Source of the DNA: Mesaphorura yosii
Taxonomy: Eukaryota > Arthropoda > Collembola > Poduromorpha > Tullbergiidae
Direction: 5' to 3'
DNA: 64,000 nucleotides
Assembly: GCA_009869945.1 (NCBI GenBank)
Contig: WIXG01000159.1
Coordinates: forward strand, 1 to 64,000
The notes under the pieces were generated by a model that was not told where the DNA came from, made no database searches, and saw only the letters and a program-made list of their open reading frames with translations. Below are positions 51,612-64,000 of this stretch, piece by piece. Both the position numbers and the translations under genes were made by a program. Within the stretch, counting starts at the first letter, position 1. The number at the start of each line of letters is the position of its first letter.

Positions 51612-53157
51612 ATGTCTAAGACGCTGTTCCTGCTGATTCAACTACTTTGGCTGAATTTAAGAGTGAAAGCTGAAGATTCTTCTTTACTAGAATCTGAGTT
51701 TGGTATGACCAAATTGTGATTAATGAAGAATGTTATATATAATTTTGATCTAAGCCGGTCTTTCTCTGGTCGTAGTTTCTGTTACTGGCCATGGAGTGGT
51801 ACATTTATCACCATTTAATCCAGCTGCTCGCAATTGGGATGAAAGTTTGTGATTCTCTGCTTTGTCTTTTTCGCTTGTGGCAAATTATTGTTAAAAGTTA
51901 ACAAATACGCCAATTCCTGCGAGCGTCATTAAGAAAGGTCCTGAAGTTCGAATAATTGGAGGTCACGACGGAAGCATAGACCAAATTTCATACTACGTGT
52001 TGATAAGCAAGGACAAACACGCTCAATGGTGCGGTGGCACAATTTACAACGAACACACGATAGTGGTATGTGAGCAATTTGCACTAAACGTGAAAGTGTT
52101 TGCTCTAGTGTATGATAAGCGCGTTTGTCTCGTTTGGTAGACAGCGGCTCACTGCTTATTCTCAAACAGTAGGAGATATGACCTATCCAGACTGACCGTG
52201 ACAGCTGGAGAATCAAGCTTGAAATCGTTTCTCGGAACGAAGTCATTCGTAAAGTCGGCAATGTCGCAATTCACCTGAATTACATCCCGTCCGGTATCCC
52301 GTACAATGTGGCGGTGCTTTGTCTGTCGGAAGCCTTGACCTACAACAAGTACGTTGAGCCCTTGCCAATTGCTTTACCGGGAACTGGTCACAGAGGTGAG
52401 TATGAAAGCTAGAAAGTGTGCGTGTGTACGTATCCAAAGCGTAGTAAAGAAGGGAGCATTCCAGTGAATTTCGCTGACACGTTAAAATATGCCTATGCGA
52501 CAATTATTCAGAAGCCAGAGTGCCTGCAAATATACGAGAGAAAATCTCATAGCGCTGTACCAATTATAGAACATGAAACACTAATGTGTGCAATTGGCGA
52601 AGAAAAGGAAGGTAAGCAAAAAGATGGCAGCTCCTTGATACTTTTCTCACTAATATCAATGATGACAAATTAGGCATTATGGACGATGCATTTAAAGGAG
52701 ATTCCGGAGGGCCCGCCGTTTGCACCGATGACGAAAATGAAGGATATTTGTGCGGAATCATCGCGACAGGAATCGGTAAAATGCTACGATCATGCCAAAT
52801 GCCGAATTGAGAAGTACTGCATCTTGTCGATTTGCCATTTCTTTCTCAGGTTGTGGACAAAAAGACTTTCCTGGAATTTACACAAACGTCTCTGTCGTGA
52901 GTGAATGGATTGAGCAGAACGCAGCAGAAGAGGCGTGTCCCAGTGGCTCCTCTTCAGGACAATTCCCACGGAGAAGCCCCCGATTTGAAGGCGAGGGTCG
53001 CCAGGGCTCTGGCAGTGACTCAAAACGAAGACAACTGAACTCTTTCACGGCACCAGTTATGCTTTTATGGTTTTGCAATCTGCTCGTGCTATCGGAACTC
53101 CTTTCTGGTTGTGATTTTGGTGCTAATGCCAAGACACGCTTTCTTCTACAAAATTAA
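51612..53157 (+). pseudogene. Degenerate tandem copy of the trypsin-like protease gene
   Basis: All seven exons of the upstream protease have recognisable counterparts in the same order: signal peptide 51612-51702, 51776-51844, about 51909-52063, about 52140-52395, about 52430-52611, 52676-52775 and 52850-53157. The reading frame cannot be followed through. The acceptor before the third block reads AA where the intact gene has AG. The fourth block changes frame between VTAGESSLK and the later homologous part. The fifth block has lost its start. Residue changes also fit loss of function: the triad Asp is Asn (YNVAVL), and the Cys before the active-site Ser is Phe (DDAFKGDSGGP), while TAAHC and GDSGGP remain. 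The C-terminal hydrophobic end is kept. I infer a recent tandem duplication followed by decay. Confidence 0.75.
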
Positions 53158-56100
53158 AAAAAGTAATCCTTCCGTACAGATTTAATTCCTACAGCTAAAT
53201 TCAAACCTTCTTGGCAGGCAAACAGTTTTATTTAATTTCAAACACAATTAGAATGACTAATCCGAATTTTAAAGCAAAATTCATTAATTCCGTTAAGACT
53301 ACGCCATTTTTTCGCCTGCAGTTTCGGTACAGTGAAAGCTATCGTGCAAGATTGGTTGGTTATGTACACAAATGCAAATCAGTCTCGGCCTCGCCACAAT
53401 CACACATTTGCCGCACGCACGAAACTTCTGGCTCGCATTATGAAATGAAGTTGTCCGGAATGAAATTGACAAAACCCTCGTGGATTAATTATTGGAGGGT
53501 TAAAAATGCAAGATAAGCTCTTCATTTTTTCATGGAGTTACTTTCCTAAATGCGAGTAATTGGAAGTGGCTGAGCTGCGGCTGCTTCTGTTTCTTCCCTA
53601 CTCACATTTTTAATAAAGTGGATTAAGTTCTTATAGCCCTCCGAATTTTTATGACAGTCTCAAAGCCGAGCGTGAGGGCGAGCAGCAAGAAAACAAAGCC
53701 TAAATTGAGACAAAATTGGAGAAATTACCCAATTTTTGCATGCAAACCACTTTCAAGCTAATGAATAAATGAATGTTAATGTGTGCAAGAAATGCACGAA
53801 TGAATTGCTGAGTTCAAAAGAGGATTTAGGAACAACGAGCCAGAAAAGCTCCGAAATAAAAATGAGCGCTATTCGGGTGAATGAATGAGTCAAAGCGGAT
53901 AATTTGTGGAGTCGCATCGCAGGTGTGCATTGCTCGACAAAGACAAAAGGACAGGACAAGACATTAAGGGAGGGTAGCCATGAAATTGGAGAATTACATG
54001 ACTAAAGACATTGTAACGGGCATGATTAGATGATTGCTCAGAATAAAAAGATACACCGACAGACTGTTCGAGCTATTAAACGGCTCGTGCTTAATGTCGG
54101 TGCATTAATCTAATTTGACTAAGAGGATAAACTGTTCCATGCGAAGAGGGGATTAGGCTCCAGTTTGACAATACTATTTGCAGGCACAGACACCACCTCG
54201 AAATTGATCCTGAAAAGCCTGAAATGTGCTTGCCAGGTACAGCTAATTTCAACTGGCATCGATTCAGGTATTCAACCACGGTACGGGATTCTTTTTCATT
54301 GAGGTGGCATTACGCACCTGAAAACAAATGACAACTGGATAAGGCTTGTCTTAAAGCACTCACAATTACGAAATTACAGCTTGAGTAAAGACGAGTAATT
54401 TATGGCTTGGGTACAGATTACCTTGCGCTGTGGTAATCATTCATGGAGTTTCAAAAGTTGATGCCCTGTGGTGACAAAATAAAAAAAGGTGTCACTTGCG
54501 CTTGCATAATGCCAATGAAGTCCTAGTTTCCTTTTTCCCCCCAAGTTCCTCTAGGGCTGTGTTGTGCTATGAATACGCTTTAATCTTGAGATTCCATCTC
54601 TCGATCTCTCGCTTCATTTAGCTGGATGCCTTACGTTTTTTGATATATTCGGCAAGATAAGAAATGATAAATATGAGTGAGTACATTCAAAAGGATGTTG
54701 AAGTGCTTGGGCCAAACCAGGAATTTGTCAGTGGAATTGTCCCTTTGTCTTGAACCTCAGGATTCCGTATGAAACTAAGAGTAAAAGTCTTCAAAATCAA
54801 TCTTACAGTATGAATGACCAGAAACCTCTGAACGTATGAACACTGACTGAAGGTGTAAATAGTAACAGGACAAAAGACACCGATAATTACGTATAATATT
54901 TTTATTACCGCAACATAATATTTCACATTACGGGTAATTGCTTGCCTTCCGACGTGGTTATTACCGCAGTAATGTTAGGTGCAGTGTGCAGTACAACAGG
55001 TATTTGTAAAAGTCACCACCACCAAGACAAGCCGACTGCCGACAAGGAGGAACCGAGTAACTTCCACATTACACATTGACGTTGCATCTTGTGTGCGTAA
55101 CCCTTTCAAGAGAGACTTAATTTCATTTCGGACTATCCTCCCACTACCTGTCCGGTCCTGGCTTCTTAATAACAGACGAAACCACAACAAAGAATAAGCA
55201 CAGATTTGACTGCGGCTACACCACCGCACCACGTACATTGTAATCATTGCCCATTGCTCGCTCATTTGATTCAGTCAAAGAAATGCCGACACATAAAACT
55301 AAGCATTGTTGCAGCGCAAGACAAAGTTTAGTGTTAAAATAATCGTTCACAATATTGCTGTTATTATGGACATTTTATGTATGTGGTCTGCGCCTGTGAC
55401 GAGTCGTCGGCACAAAGGAAGGGGTTTAATGTTTATGATAATTCTGGTTATTTATGTTGCACCGCGCCTTCTCATTTTCAATTAATATGTGCTGATGACG
55501 GTTTAAAGTGGAGCTGCTCCTGCTTTTGACGACCACCGCGTAGCATCGAGCACGATGGCAAAACAAGAGGAAGAGTTGCGCCTTGCCCGTTTCCTGATAT
55601 TCAGGTTCAGAACTTGGTTCAGATTCCTCTCGGCTCGGACTTCGGTCGACTCTCGTGAATTAATCCGTCCATTCATTTTTCATTCATCACATTATTCACA
55701 AGCATTTAAATATTTTGACGTTAATTCATTTTCATGTATCATAATTTTGATAATGAAAGAGTCGGCGTGCCATATTTAAGAAAATCACGGGTCGGCGAGC
55801 AAGAGTGCCAAGTGCTAACGGGCTTTCGACGCACGCGTGCGAGTACGAGAAGGTGTTGCAATGTAAACGACTGGGTAATGGCTAACAACTAACAGCACCA
55901 GCAACACATCGACATGTGCTTGAGAAGGTAGATACATGAAGAATGCATCGAATCCCATGGGCGGGTTTCGGCGTCCCGAATGCTGTTTTGGTGGTCATAA
56001 TTTGGCACATTAATATTCAACAAACGGCAAGCAGTAATTTAGGCCTGTTATGGAGGAGATGGTTTATTGTATTCAATTTCTAATTTCTCTTGAATTTATT

Positions 56101-56811
56101 AAGACCAAGCCAGGCCAAGCTAAATCTTAGACGAAGCCGTTCAAAAATATCAAAGACCCGACATACACACGACGGCTCTTTCCAGTTGCTTGTCTTCTCC
56201 GGATGAAAATTATTCGTTGGACTTAATGAATTTAAATAAATTGAGGATTTCTTGACTAACTACCACATGTCAACATTTTCTTACCTCTCCAAGGTGTTAG
56301 TGTTAGCGCCAGCGCATTTCAGGGTCTCTTGTTATTTATTTCGCTCGTCCCTTCATAAGTGCTCATTAAATTGAGTATTATAATAATTATGAATACTTTA
56401 GAAAAACTATTAAAGAGGACGAGCTTAGGAACCGCAGGTCGCAAGCGCAAGTGTTTGATGGATTCGACAAATTTTTTTCACTCTGCGTTTTAACGTGAGA
56501 TAATGAATGGGTCTAACTTTCAAATTGATTTCAAATTATATCAAATTCATCGCAACAAGTACAAAGTGCCTGTGTTAATTGATAAGCTTGGTGTTGGCTA
56601 ATGACTAATAGATTTGTAATTATACGTTATGTAATTGCATGCTGTACGTGGAACAAAAGAGCACTGCCAGCGTGAAGTTTAAGTTTTGTTTTATACTATC
56701 GTAATAAACAGCTGATAAGAAATCAGCCACAAGCTCTCTTGAATGACTGCGCTACATGTGAACAACATTTGAATTTTTTGGACCGAACTTGGATGCAGTC
56801 GCAACGCAGTG
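53158..56811. other. Gene-free stretch between protease copy and small membrane gene
   Basis: Short open frames are scattered on both strands, none with a recognisable domain or splice-consistent neighbours. TTATTACCGCA appears twice, at about 54902 and 54958, possibly a decayed repeat. I see no other structure. Confidence 0.4.
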
Positions 56812-57369
56812 ATGTCCATGATTAAGCTCTTGGGCTTTGGAGATGTCGTAAGTTTCTGATTTTTAAAATGTTGTAAGCTAAACTATTCTCTATTCGGATC
56901 CCTTTTGTCTCAGCTTGGCTTCATTCTCCGATTCGTGTATTGGGAACAAACGGAATTTGACGAGATCTCCTACGAATCGCTCTTCCGTTTATCCTTCTGG
57001 CTCAGGCTCACACTATGGATGTGCAGGGCAGCATTTGCGTTGACCGTCCTCTTCATGAAGGTTGATTATCCACATGCCGAGAATGAGCTGACGGCAAATT
57101 TAATTCACTGATTTTTCATTATCATTGTATTAAAGGATCGCCGGCTCGAGTTCGTCAACCTTCTCGGAGTCCTGATATTCCCCGGACTGATTGGAATCCT
57201 CGGTGAGATCCTTCTTCTGGATCGGTACATGAAATTGAATTGGTATGGAGTGCTTCAGCTACTACTGGAACTGATAATACTGAAAATAATCGATTCTCAC
57301 GAAGAAGCTATTCTCAGAATTCAATACATGAACACCTCAAAATCCTTACCTGCTGAGGACATTTTATAA
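56812..57369 (+). CDS. Small multi-pass membrane protein, unrecognised
   Basis: Three exons, 56812-56847, 56914-57060 and 57136-57369, join in phase and give 417 nt, 138 residues. The protein has three or four hydrophobic segments (around WLRLTLWMCRAAFALTVLF, GVLIFPGLIGILGEILLL and WYGVLQLLLELIIL) separated by charged loops, and a polar end (KSLPAEDIL). Introns of 66 and 75 nt match the size usual for this genome. The second donor, GTTGAT, is weak, but reading through it meets a stop. AATAAA at 57634-57639 could end the transcript. I recognise no family. More 5' exons may exist, and the start is simply the first in-frame Met. Confidence 0.55.
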
Positions 57370-60300
57370 TTTCTCTGTTTCTTGAGAATTTAAGCGGCTT
57401 TGGCTATGCTCTTCCGTCCTTGTCAAATCTAAAGCAAAAACACTGACAAGTGCGGATCATACAAAGTGGTTGACAGTCATGGAATTCCGGTAAATGTACG
57501 ATCAAAGATGGCGAGCGACACAAGCGTTGATTACGCTCGCTTGTGATATGACCCGTCCAAGGTCGCTTTGTGATAAGGGGGTAGTCCAATCACTTGAAAA
57601 CAGATCGTGTATTAATCCCAACCATTCAATCTGAATAAAATTTGAGGCTGAAAATGTAATCAGACATTTACAAATTGTCTCATTCTCGATTATTTATCGT
57701 GGAAATGAGTGGTCGAGGGAAAAGGGAAGATTCACATGCCTCACAGATCTAATTAGTTTAATGATCGCGTGTACAATCGAAATTTCCTCCTTCCACAACA
57801 ATGGCACGGCATGGTAATTGTAATGTACACCGTGACCATATGCACGTAATATTAACAAAGGCATTAATGGCACTTCGCCGAATTCACTGATTCATGAACG
57901 AACACTTTGTTCGCCTCATGCGACTGTTGAGACCGAAAGAACAACCTAAAGGAGTAATGCAGAAGGTTGGTTGCATGTCGAGCCGTGCTGGCTGGTGATT
58001 TGACAATAAAATGATGCTTTGGTGTTTTTCTGTTATAAGTGAATTATGTGGTACGGAGAACCAAGGCACTAATTATCCCACATATGCACAACACGGTAAC
58101 AGAGGAAGCATTTGCTCGGTATTTGACGGCTCGGTGACGATACTTAACAATAGCCACTTTGTACGTACGAAATTAATGCCGTAATTTGACAAAAGAACAT
58201 TAGTACAATTTATTAGCCTGCTCGTTGTAATGTAATAATAATGATTGCATAAAATCCCAACATTTTCGCTTCGTTAATGGTGTGGTTCCTTTTCTGCGTG
58301 CAATGCACGCTTGTTGTTGGGGAATTGATTTACACGGAGTTGTCATGCACTTGCTGACTGAGGTGCTTGCTGCTTGAGTGTCGTGTCCTGTCGGTCCTGG
58401 TATGGCTTGGCGTGGCTCCAGTGGAGGAAACATTCAGCATGAGTTTTGTCACTTGAGACGTGTCCTTTGTAACTCATTATCAACACGAAACCTGAATCCC
58501 ACGAATGCGAAATGCAACGAAGTCAACTTACTTGTGACCACAACAAACTTGCTAATCCACGATGCAATAAAGTAAATTGGCATACATTACACTTATAAAA
58601 TGTAACTTGATCACCGAAATGTATTGAATTGGCATTTTAATGTCAATCTTGGATTTTATTGCTGTGCTCTCACTGCATGAAAGGACAAAGGCGTCTCCGC
58701 CACTATGAAAAACGTAATTTGAACTCCTGTAAGCTGTTTAAGAAATGTTTCTATACAATATGTATCCGTAATGGATTTTGAAGTTTCCAGTACTGCTTCA
58801 GTTTGAGCAACCGCATCAAAAACAAATATAAGATTGCACTAAAGGCGGTCGGCTTCTCTTTATTTACTCGTAAAAGCCACCGCCGCATTTAATATGATTA
58901 AATTAGACCCGGAGAACCCCCCACAAGCAAACCGCAGTCGCAGCAATTGCGAGTAGCGCCAAACCAAAGTTTTTTCATAATGTTTCTCAACAAAAAAGTC
59001 ATAAAATCCGAAATGTGATATCAAAACAATGCCTTCCAAGAATTTAAATGATACTGCTTTCTGTCTCGGCCTCTCTTGGTCTCAAGGCTGATATATCGGA
59101 GCCGAAATCTTACAATATCAAAATTTTTATATGGTAAAAATTTTTGTCTTGAGGAAATTATGCAGCAACATATTGAAAAAATGGAATCAATTTAAAAATT
59201 TCCGTCGTACACGAACAAAGTCTCGTTCAACGTGGCAGTGTGGCCGATGTCAATAATCTACAAGAAGTTTTGCCACGATGCCACAACCTTAAACTCCCTG
59301 ACACCATTAACCCACGAGCGAGTTTTATGGAGCATTATGGTATTATTACAATACGTTCCACTTGACATTACAATTTTGTGGATCCCGTTGTCGCGGTCGG
59401 GCCAAGATTTTTTAATATTAAAAATTGGTATTCAGTTTACAATTTCACTTACAAATACTCAAATACTGCGTAAAGGAGCAAAATTGAACGGGCGAGGCGG
59501 AACTTTTTTCATTAAATGCGACGATATATTGCATTTTTCGCTACTTTATGAAATCTGGTGTTTTGGTAACAAATAAGGCTCCACTGAACTTCTGTGGCGC
59601 TTTTTGAGGGCCTGCCTGGCATGGCGCCTTATGTTTGGGTTTGTCTGCCCTGCCTGTCTGTTTGAAATTATAATCCTTTCCATCTGCTGGGCCTGGGCGA
59701 TGAATTCACTGCTGCTATCACAAATTACAGATTAGGTTTCAATTCACCGCACGTTATTCCACGAATATCCACGAAATGTGGAGTATCAAAATAGTCGGTT
59801 TGTGAAACAAAACTGTTTATACTTTCAAATATTCCAATCATTCCATTTTCATTTCTCAAATTATTTCGGCTTCGCGTTCGGTTTGTGTAGCCGTTGCATC
59901 GCTGATCAATGCGGTGCTACTTGGAATGCTATAATCTTGCTCTACTCTGTCGTTTGAAGACAGCTTGTTTTCTCATTTTGTACGAGTCAATTCTTCTTTT
60001 CCCCTGGTTCCTTTACAAACAAACAGGACGTGCACGAATTGAATAGGATCTTACCATGTTTTCCTGTACACAAGCAATTACTGTTACAGAGTCCAGATTT
60101 TTTGAATAAAACAAGCTAAAGAAGGTTGTCACTTTGAACATTTTCGTCCAAAGCGTGTAAATCCATCCACGGCTCTTGTCCGTTCTCATTCCATCCGTTC
60201 ATAGCATGATATTGAAATTTTATCATGAAATCTCCACGTTAGGAGCCCGGAATCAGAATTTGCACCTTAACAAAACACCAGTGCATGTTGTAGATGTGCG

Positions 60301-63300
60301 AGGGTTAAGGCTTTAGTCCTTACAAATATAAATTGTAGTACAAACACACGAGATGTTGCGAGCAAAATTCCCAATTTGCGAGTCGACATTTTCACAAAAT
60401 CCTGCTTAAGCCTTTGTCGCGTTCTCGACGCACAGATAATTTTAAGTCGTTTGAAAATTGGATCTGTGCACGACTGGCCTTGAGCACTGGAAGGTGAGAG
60501 AAAAAGTATTTATCCAAGGCTTTGGAGATTTTGATGGAAAATGAATTTTTGAGAGATGAAGATGCAATATTTTACACCTTGACAGTCAATAAACTACGGA
60601 TACGGGAACGTTTGCAATGTGTCATGTTAAAATAGCAACAGCAAGCACAACGCTGTCTAAACTCTCTAAACCCTGGGACTTGAGTTAAAATAACTGAGGA
60701 ACCTGTGAGACTCTGAGATTAGCATCAGAAACATTTCCTTCGTAGTCGTGAATTCAATTCCAGACTTTGCAGATTGTCTGCGAAAGAAAATTGCCTTTGC
60801 CTTGTGTCGCACTCATTCAACAGCAATTTCCATTCCAAGACGGAGAAAGCTGTAACATTTGAATTAGCGAGATTGAACTCGACAAGCACCGACTCGAGTC
60901 TCGAGTGCAGAAGGTCAGTCTTTTCTCGCATTACTAATTTAATGAGAGAGTAAAAGAACGCGAGAAACAAACTCATTTATTTGATGTTGTGTACGAAGGC
61001 ATTAGAATACGATTGTGTCTCGGCGCGGCGTGTTGGGTTGTGTGGACGTGCGAGAATATGTGAGAGAAAATAAAGGATTGGGAACTCGATGGAGACGTCG
61101 TCGTCGAGGGCACTTGCATGGAAAATGTAGCAACATAGAAAGTTTGTGAGGGTTCGTTACTGTGTTATTTTCCATGTCGAGTTTGATCATTCTGCAGAGC
61201 AGCGCACTGCTTTCGGCTTTCTCCTCGTCTCCCACTCGCGTAAAAAGCTATCCAATTACACGGCTCAGTGAAGTTGTAACTTTGCTCGCCCGGCACAGTA
61301 TTGCTCCTATCGCTACCTCCTCCGTTCTTTTTCTCAGGGTATTTTACAGCTACGCACATTGAATCTGTTTGCAATTCGTTTCCACTCGCGTTGCACACTC
61401 AGACGACGACGACGGTCTTTGGGGACTTGGGCACCGGCACCAGCAACCAGCAGCCATCAAGCGTACACGACAAATTTAGGCTGTTGAGAATTTCCTAAAT
61501 TTTAGTCGCACTCTCATTTTCGAGATGTTGTCCTGAATGTAATACATTTATATTTTCTCATTTCCACACTACACTTCTCATTCAATTCCCTCAATTTACG
61601 TTGGGTATTTCCCATTTTACGCTGCTCGCTGCCTATTCTTTCCATAAATTGCTTTGTGAAGACGACGAAGGGCAGAAAGTTCAGCTTCAGCAACCTAGAA
61701 CGGCGCTTTTAGTCAAACGATAAACTTTAATGACTTGCGTGCATACGAATTGGAAAATGTCGACATGATAATAATCTTTACAGTGATACCCAGAACGCAA
61801 AAATCGAAAACTAAATTTTTCTAATTTGAATTTAGGAGCAAAGTAAAGAAATTTAGATGCAGGGCCCTTTATTACTCCAAATGCCGGACTTGAACTCCCG
61901 GAGTTAAGACTCCTTGATTTATGTCGCCCGAAAGCATGAGAAGAAAATCCCTTTGCCAAGTTGAGAATAATCCCCAAGAAAAAAGTTGCGGCGTACGAAG
62001 ACAGTATTATTTCGAGCATAATTCTGAATGGACACTTAATTTGATATAAATGTGACAAAATACAGCCAACCAGCCGTAGCAAGTTCTTATGAGATGTCAT
62101 TATGTGTAGGCCATAAATTCATTTGAGAGAGAAAAAGGCGAGAGAAAGTCAACCAACCAAGCAACACACGCAAATTCTGTCAAGGCGAAGGAATTAATAT
62201 CAACTACAAACGAGACTCACCGACCATTTGAGCAAATGGAAACGTTTTCACTAGCTGCAGTTCAAATTCATCATGTACTTAACTGCATTGCCTTGAAATG
62301 GAAACAGAGGAAGGGTAAATAAGCACAAGACCAATCACGGAACACAACAATTGAGCATTATCCATGTACAATTTATGCAGGTCATATTCTGTAATTGCGT
62401 CATTAAATTATGCACACTTCTTACCGTCGGCTAGGGACGTGTGCATGTGGACTGCGTAGAGCGACGTGATAGAGAACAAGTTGTAGGAGCGTATAAATCT
62501 TGCAGGAACGGTACAAATAAAAAGAAAAGAGGAAATTTATTGAGCTAGAAAGCTGTTCCATCCACTTAAATCTATCGCTGGCTTGCCGACTATGCGAATG
62601 CCAGCAAAGAACATGTTTGCTGTAAGATTTGATGGATGACTGCTAAGAAGGCGATTCGAACCATCGAATCTGCAATATGCTTTTACCTTGATTCGTACTC
62701 GCACTGTGCCCTGTACCACTTCGTAGTGTGGCGATTATTGATAGTTCGTATTATAGGTTCGTGGTTCGTGGCTCGTCATGATAATTTAATTACTTGCCAT
62801 GATTTTGTGGTTTCGGCCTTGTTGGAGTGCTAATGTGTTTTTCTAATCCGAAACGTTGCCGGGCGTGCGTTGCCTTTCGGTGGCTGAACTCTGTCGGTGG
62901 ATAGGCCTGATAGGCATTGCTATTAATGGTGACAGACGATTTGTCTTTCCGACACGGGTTCAAAATTTGCTGCCTGCACACGCAGGACTTCACAATGGAT
63001 GATGAAGTTCAGGAGTCATCCATCTCCTCTCCGAATCTGAAATAATCAGTTCATATATGCGGTGGTGCTGTCACCTCTCATCAACGTCGGCCATGTTCCC
63101 AGCATGCTCGGTGAGAAAGTTCGAGGGAATTTTGAAATTTCAGGAGAAATCAAAACGTGAAGCAGTAAAATTACGAGTCGAGTCGAACGTGGTTTCATGA
63201 ATCAATCATTTATTGTTCATCCATCAACTAAATAGCACAGAAGCACTACCAAACAAAAGCAATTCAATAAAGAGCACCAGCAAGTGGCTGACTCATTAAA

Positions 63301-64000
63301 TTAGTGAGATTTCGCCAGAGTATTCATTCTACAAGATAATGTCAATTATACTCTTGGTATTTCTTGCTTGGAGTTTGAGTTTGATGAATTGTGAGCCGTC
63401 AGTTTCAATTTGACAAAGTAACGCACACAGAAACACTTGTGTTTAGTGCAGTAATTCCTGCGGTAAGTGGAATGCCAGTGGATCGTTGTCTTTCCCAACC
63501 GAAAGAGCATAGGACTTTTTTCATTCAAATTATGGAAATGTAATTTGTAGGGTCGCGATCGCACAGGCACAAGTGTCAGACGAGACGGGTGACTTGTTAT
63601 TGGGGAGGGTGATACGGAAATAATTGTGAGGGAATGAAGCGTTTACAGTTCATGCTCCCTTCCTCCAGGCGAGTGCATCACAAATTTATTCCATGTACAT
63701 ACGTGTGATATACTGCAAGTAATTTGCTTCATAGAGACCATAAAATTTTATGATGGTGACAGGCCAATTGGTTCTTACCTAACTGCCAAAAAGAGTTGGT
63801 ACAGCACAAATGATCATGATCAAAATGATTATTTCTAAGTAATTCACATCCCAGTCTTTAATTTACGTAACCATTCTTGAGCTATCGAGTCTATCAGCAA
63901 TGGATTAGAGCTAAAGTGTCAGAGAGATGAGTTCAACAAGGCTTCAGTGCAAATTGAGCTAATCCTTCGTCCTGCGCCCTTTTGCTTCTTCAACAGGCAC
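57370..64000. other. Gene-free right end
   Basis: No open frame here has a recognisable domain or forms a spliced chain. The longest are about 114 codons at 59232-59576 (+) and 137 codons at 61687-62100 (-). The last bases read as a possible acceptor (TTCTTCAACAG), so a plus-strand exon could begin at the edge, but nothing supports it inside the window. Confidence 0.35.

Noticed and set aside
61162-61398. Overlapping open frames on both strands, one starting MGDEEKAESS
   Set aside because: It could be a first exon on the minus strand, but no downstream exon in phase was found.
61687-62100. 137-codon minus-strand open frame
   Set aside because: No domain, no neighbouring exons, composition like the surrounding non-coding DNA.

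Overview
The window is animal nuclear DNA, moderately AT-rich, with spliced genes: many introns of about 60-100 nt, a few of several kb, and GT-AG or occasional GC-AG borders. The encoded proteins point to an invertebrate, most likely an arthropod. The first gene matches insect calbindin-32 in length and domain order, the second is a painless/pyrexia-type TRPA channel, and others are clear orthologues of MARCH6 and vitamin K-dependent gamma-carboxylase. I cannot name the species. I saw no rRNA, tRNA, CRISPR or virus-like element.

Layout, left to right. 1-2741: no gene, with an AT-rich palindromic repeat at the left edge. 2742-14302 (-): six-EF-hand calbindin-32, 11 coding exons. 16555-19148 (-): short TRPA-like channel, 10 exons, two GC-AG introns. 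19938-20342: a small inverted-repeat element flanked by a 9-bp direct repeat. 21466-34381 (+): large secreted coiled-coil protein ending in a fibrinogen-related domain, 13 exons. 35076-42596 (-): MARCH6/TEB4 ER ubiquitin ligase, 18 exons. Inside its 3.3-kb tenth intron, on the opposite strand, lies a complete gamma-glutamyl carboxylase gene (37337-39951, +, 8 exons). 43501-46180 (+): a divergent forkhead factor, head-to-head with MARCH6. 46607-49115 (-): a coiled-coil protein with tentative NDC80-like features, tail-to-tail with the forkhead gene. 49722-51278 (+): a trypsin-like protease with a hydrophobic C-terminal anchor. 51612-53157 (+): its degenerate tandem copy. 56812-57369 (+): a small orphan membrane protein. 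The remainder to 64000 holds no gene I can support.

Exon models were built by joining splice sites so that reading phase is kept throughout; in each intact gene the coding lengths sum to a multiple of three. The genes do not form one pathway. The main structural points are the nested antisense gene and the recurrence, in three genes (TRPA, MARCH6, carboxylase), of a short intron that is a multiple of three and free of in-frame stops, so that its retention would only insert a peptide. All orthology statements rest on remembered family sequences, not on a search.
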